Of a stretch of DNA of 64,000 nucleotides, positions 62,937 to 64,000 are shown piece by piece; position 1 is the first letter of the stretch, and each line of letters begins with the position of its first letter. Under the pieces are notes generated by a model that saw only the letters and a program-made list of their open reading frames with translations, did not search any database and was not told the DNA's origin. The translations under genes were made by a program, and so were the position numbers. Location: NCBI GenBank assembly GCA_902729315.2, contig LR746281.1:3222501-3286500 (forward strand). The letters run 5' to 3'. The DNA comes from Spirodela intermedia. Taxonomy: Eukaryota; Streptophyta; Magnoliopsida; Alismatales; Araceae.

Positions 62937-63980
62937 ATGGGTTCCCGGTTGGTTGCTGGAGCGCTCGTGGGGCAGCTGGGACGCCGGCTTGTCTCCCAAC
63001 CGTCGTCTCGGATGCCGCTGTGGTGCTCAGCCTTGCGGACTGTTACGACGGTGCCACCACCGGGGAAGGCGGCGTCGGTGGCGGAGGGCGGCAAGGAGCA
63101 GGCGGTTGCGAGCTACTGGGGGATATCCCCGTCTAAGGTGACGAAGGAAGATGGAGCAGAGTGGAAGTGGACGTCTTTCCGGGTGAGTTGTTTCCCTCTT
63201 CTCCGCCCCGCCGCTGTTGTCGCCACCACCGTCTTCTGGGTTTTGATCGCCATGTTCCTCTCAGCCAGGCGACTCCTATTCGGCGGACCTGTCGGTGGAC
63301 CTGAAGAAGCATCATGTTCCCATCACCGCCATCGACAAGATCGCTCTTCGGACAATTAAGATACTTCGCGTTCCCACCGACATCTTCTTCCAGGTTCGAA
63401 ACCGCTCAATTTGATTTGATTCATCAACAATTGGAGACCATAGTGGTGCTCTGAGAAGGATTACTAAGAGCGACGATGTTGGTGCGAGCAGAAGAGGTAC
63501 GGCTGTCGGGCGATGATGCTGGAGACGGTGGCAGCGGTGCCGGGAATGGTGGCGGGGCTGCTGCTGCACCTGCGGTCCCTACGCCGCTTCGAGCACAGCG
63601 GCGGATGGATCAGGGCGCTGCTGGAGGAAGCGGAGAACGAGAGGATGCACCTCATGACCTTCATGGAGGTCTCGGAGCCGCGCTGGTATGAGCGGGCCCT
63701 TGTAATCACAGTGCAGGGGGTCTTCTTCAACGCCTATCTTCTCGCCTATATACTCTCCCCTCGCCTTGCCCACCGCCTCGTGGGCTACCTCGAGGAGGAG
63801 GCCATCCACTCGTACACCGAGTTTCTCAAGGAGCTCGACGCGGGTCGCATCGAGAACGTCCCCGCCCCCGCTATCGCCGTCGACTACTGGCGCCTCCCGT
63901 CGGATGCCACCCTCCGCGACGTCGTCCTCTCCGTTCGCGCCGACGAGGCCCACCACCGCGACGTCAACCACTTCGCATCG
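62937..63980 (+). CDS. AOX1: alternative oxidase, mitochondrial (3' end outside window)
   Basis: Exons seen: 62937-63182, 63265-63393, 63492-63980; a last short exon (usual end DIHYQG...) lies beyond the window. The enzyme oxidises ubiquinol and reduces oxygen to water at the inner mitochondrial membrane, bypassing complexes III and IV. The N-terminus is Arg/Ser/Ala-rich, a mitochondrial presequence. The diiron motifs are intact: LET (135-137), NERMHL (174-179), LEEEA (225-229), RADEAHH (274-280). The second regulatory Cys is present (C130 in RYGCRAM), but the first is replaced by Ser (S80 in KWTSFRP), and the usual W of FRPWE is G. All introns are GT-AG, in the common four-exon layout. Third codon positions are nearly all G/C. 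An in-frame ATG at 62802 would add 45 residues; 62937 fits the family better. Confidence 0.96.
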
Positions 63981-64000
63981 GTAACACACACCCTCTCTCC

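Overview
The window is nuclear DNA of a flowering plant. It holds split genes with GT-AG introns, plastid and mitochondrial proteins with N-terminal targeting regions, plant-type LTR retrotransposons, and long AT-rich intergenic DNA. A monocot outside the grasses is my best guess. It rests on the strong 5'-to-3' GC contrast, the nearly all-G/C third codon positions in the alternative oxidase exons, and large introns. I cannot name a species.

Six protein genes are supported, all on the + strand. (1) 857-1938: a 160-residue plant protein of unknown function, 4 exons. (2) 2330-8555: an organelle-type P-class PPR protein of the At1g02150 kind, two exons around a 4.5 kb intron. (3) 16143-20616: a PPPDE/deSI-like isopeptidase, 4 exons. 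(4) 39181-45131: SAP18, 6 exons. (5) 45782-56938: plastidic phosphoglucomutase, 22 exons, 638 residues. (6) 62937 to beyond 63980: mitochondrial alternative oxidase, three exons visible, cut by the window edge. The genes serve unrelated housekeeping or stress roles: starch and sugar metabolism, respiration, organelle RNA handling, SUMO/ubiquitin-like processing, and chromatin/splicing. They do not form a cluster of related function. SAP18 and phosphoglucomutase lie head to tail only about 650 bp apart.

Region by region: 1-8.6 kb has two genes. 8.6-15.7 kb is AT-rich and includes copy 1 of an unnamed interspersed repeat. 15.7-20.7 kb is the deSI gene. 20.7-39.1 kb is a repeat-rich desert. It holds a complete but decayed Ty1/copia element on the minus strand (25527-31811, both LTRs, primer-binding site, near-match target duplication). 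That element carries a 1.17 kb nested insertion (28681-29853) flanked by a 6-bp duplication. Two more copies of the interspersed repeat follow (32.4-35.6 kb). 39.1-56.9 kb is SAP18 and phosphoglucomutase. 56.9-62.9 kb is intergenic, with a diverged ~300-bp tandem array, a decayed Ty3/gypsy gag fragment and a GA microsatellite. The alternative oxidase and its upstream region end the window.

I found no sign of a new multi-gene system. The points most worth checking are: an alternative oxidase with Ser in place of the first regulatory Cys; GC-AG introns in both SAP18 and phosphoglucomutase; a cluster of TGACG elements upstream of the oxidase; and an uncharacterised repeat family that keeps a 14-16 bp palindrome near its start.
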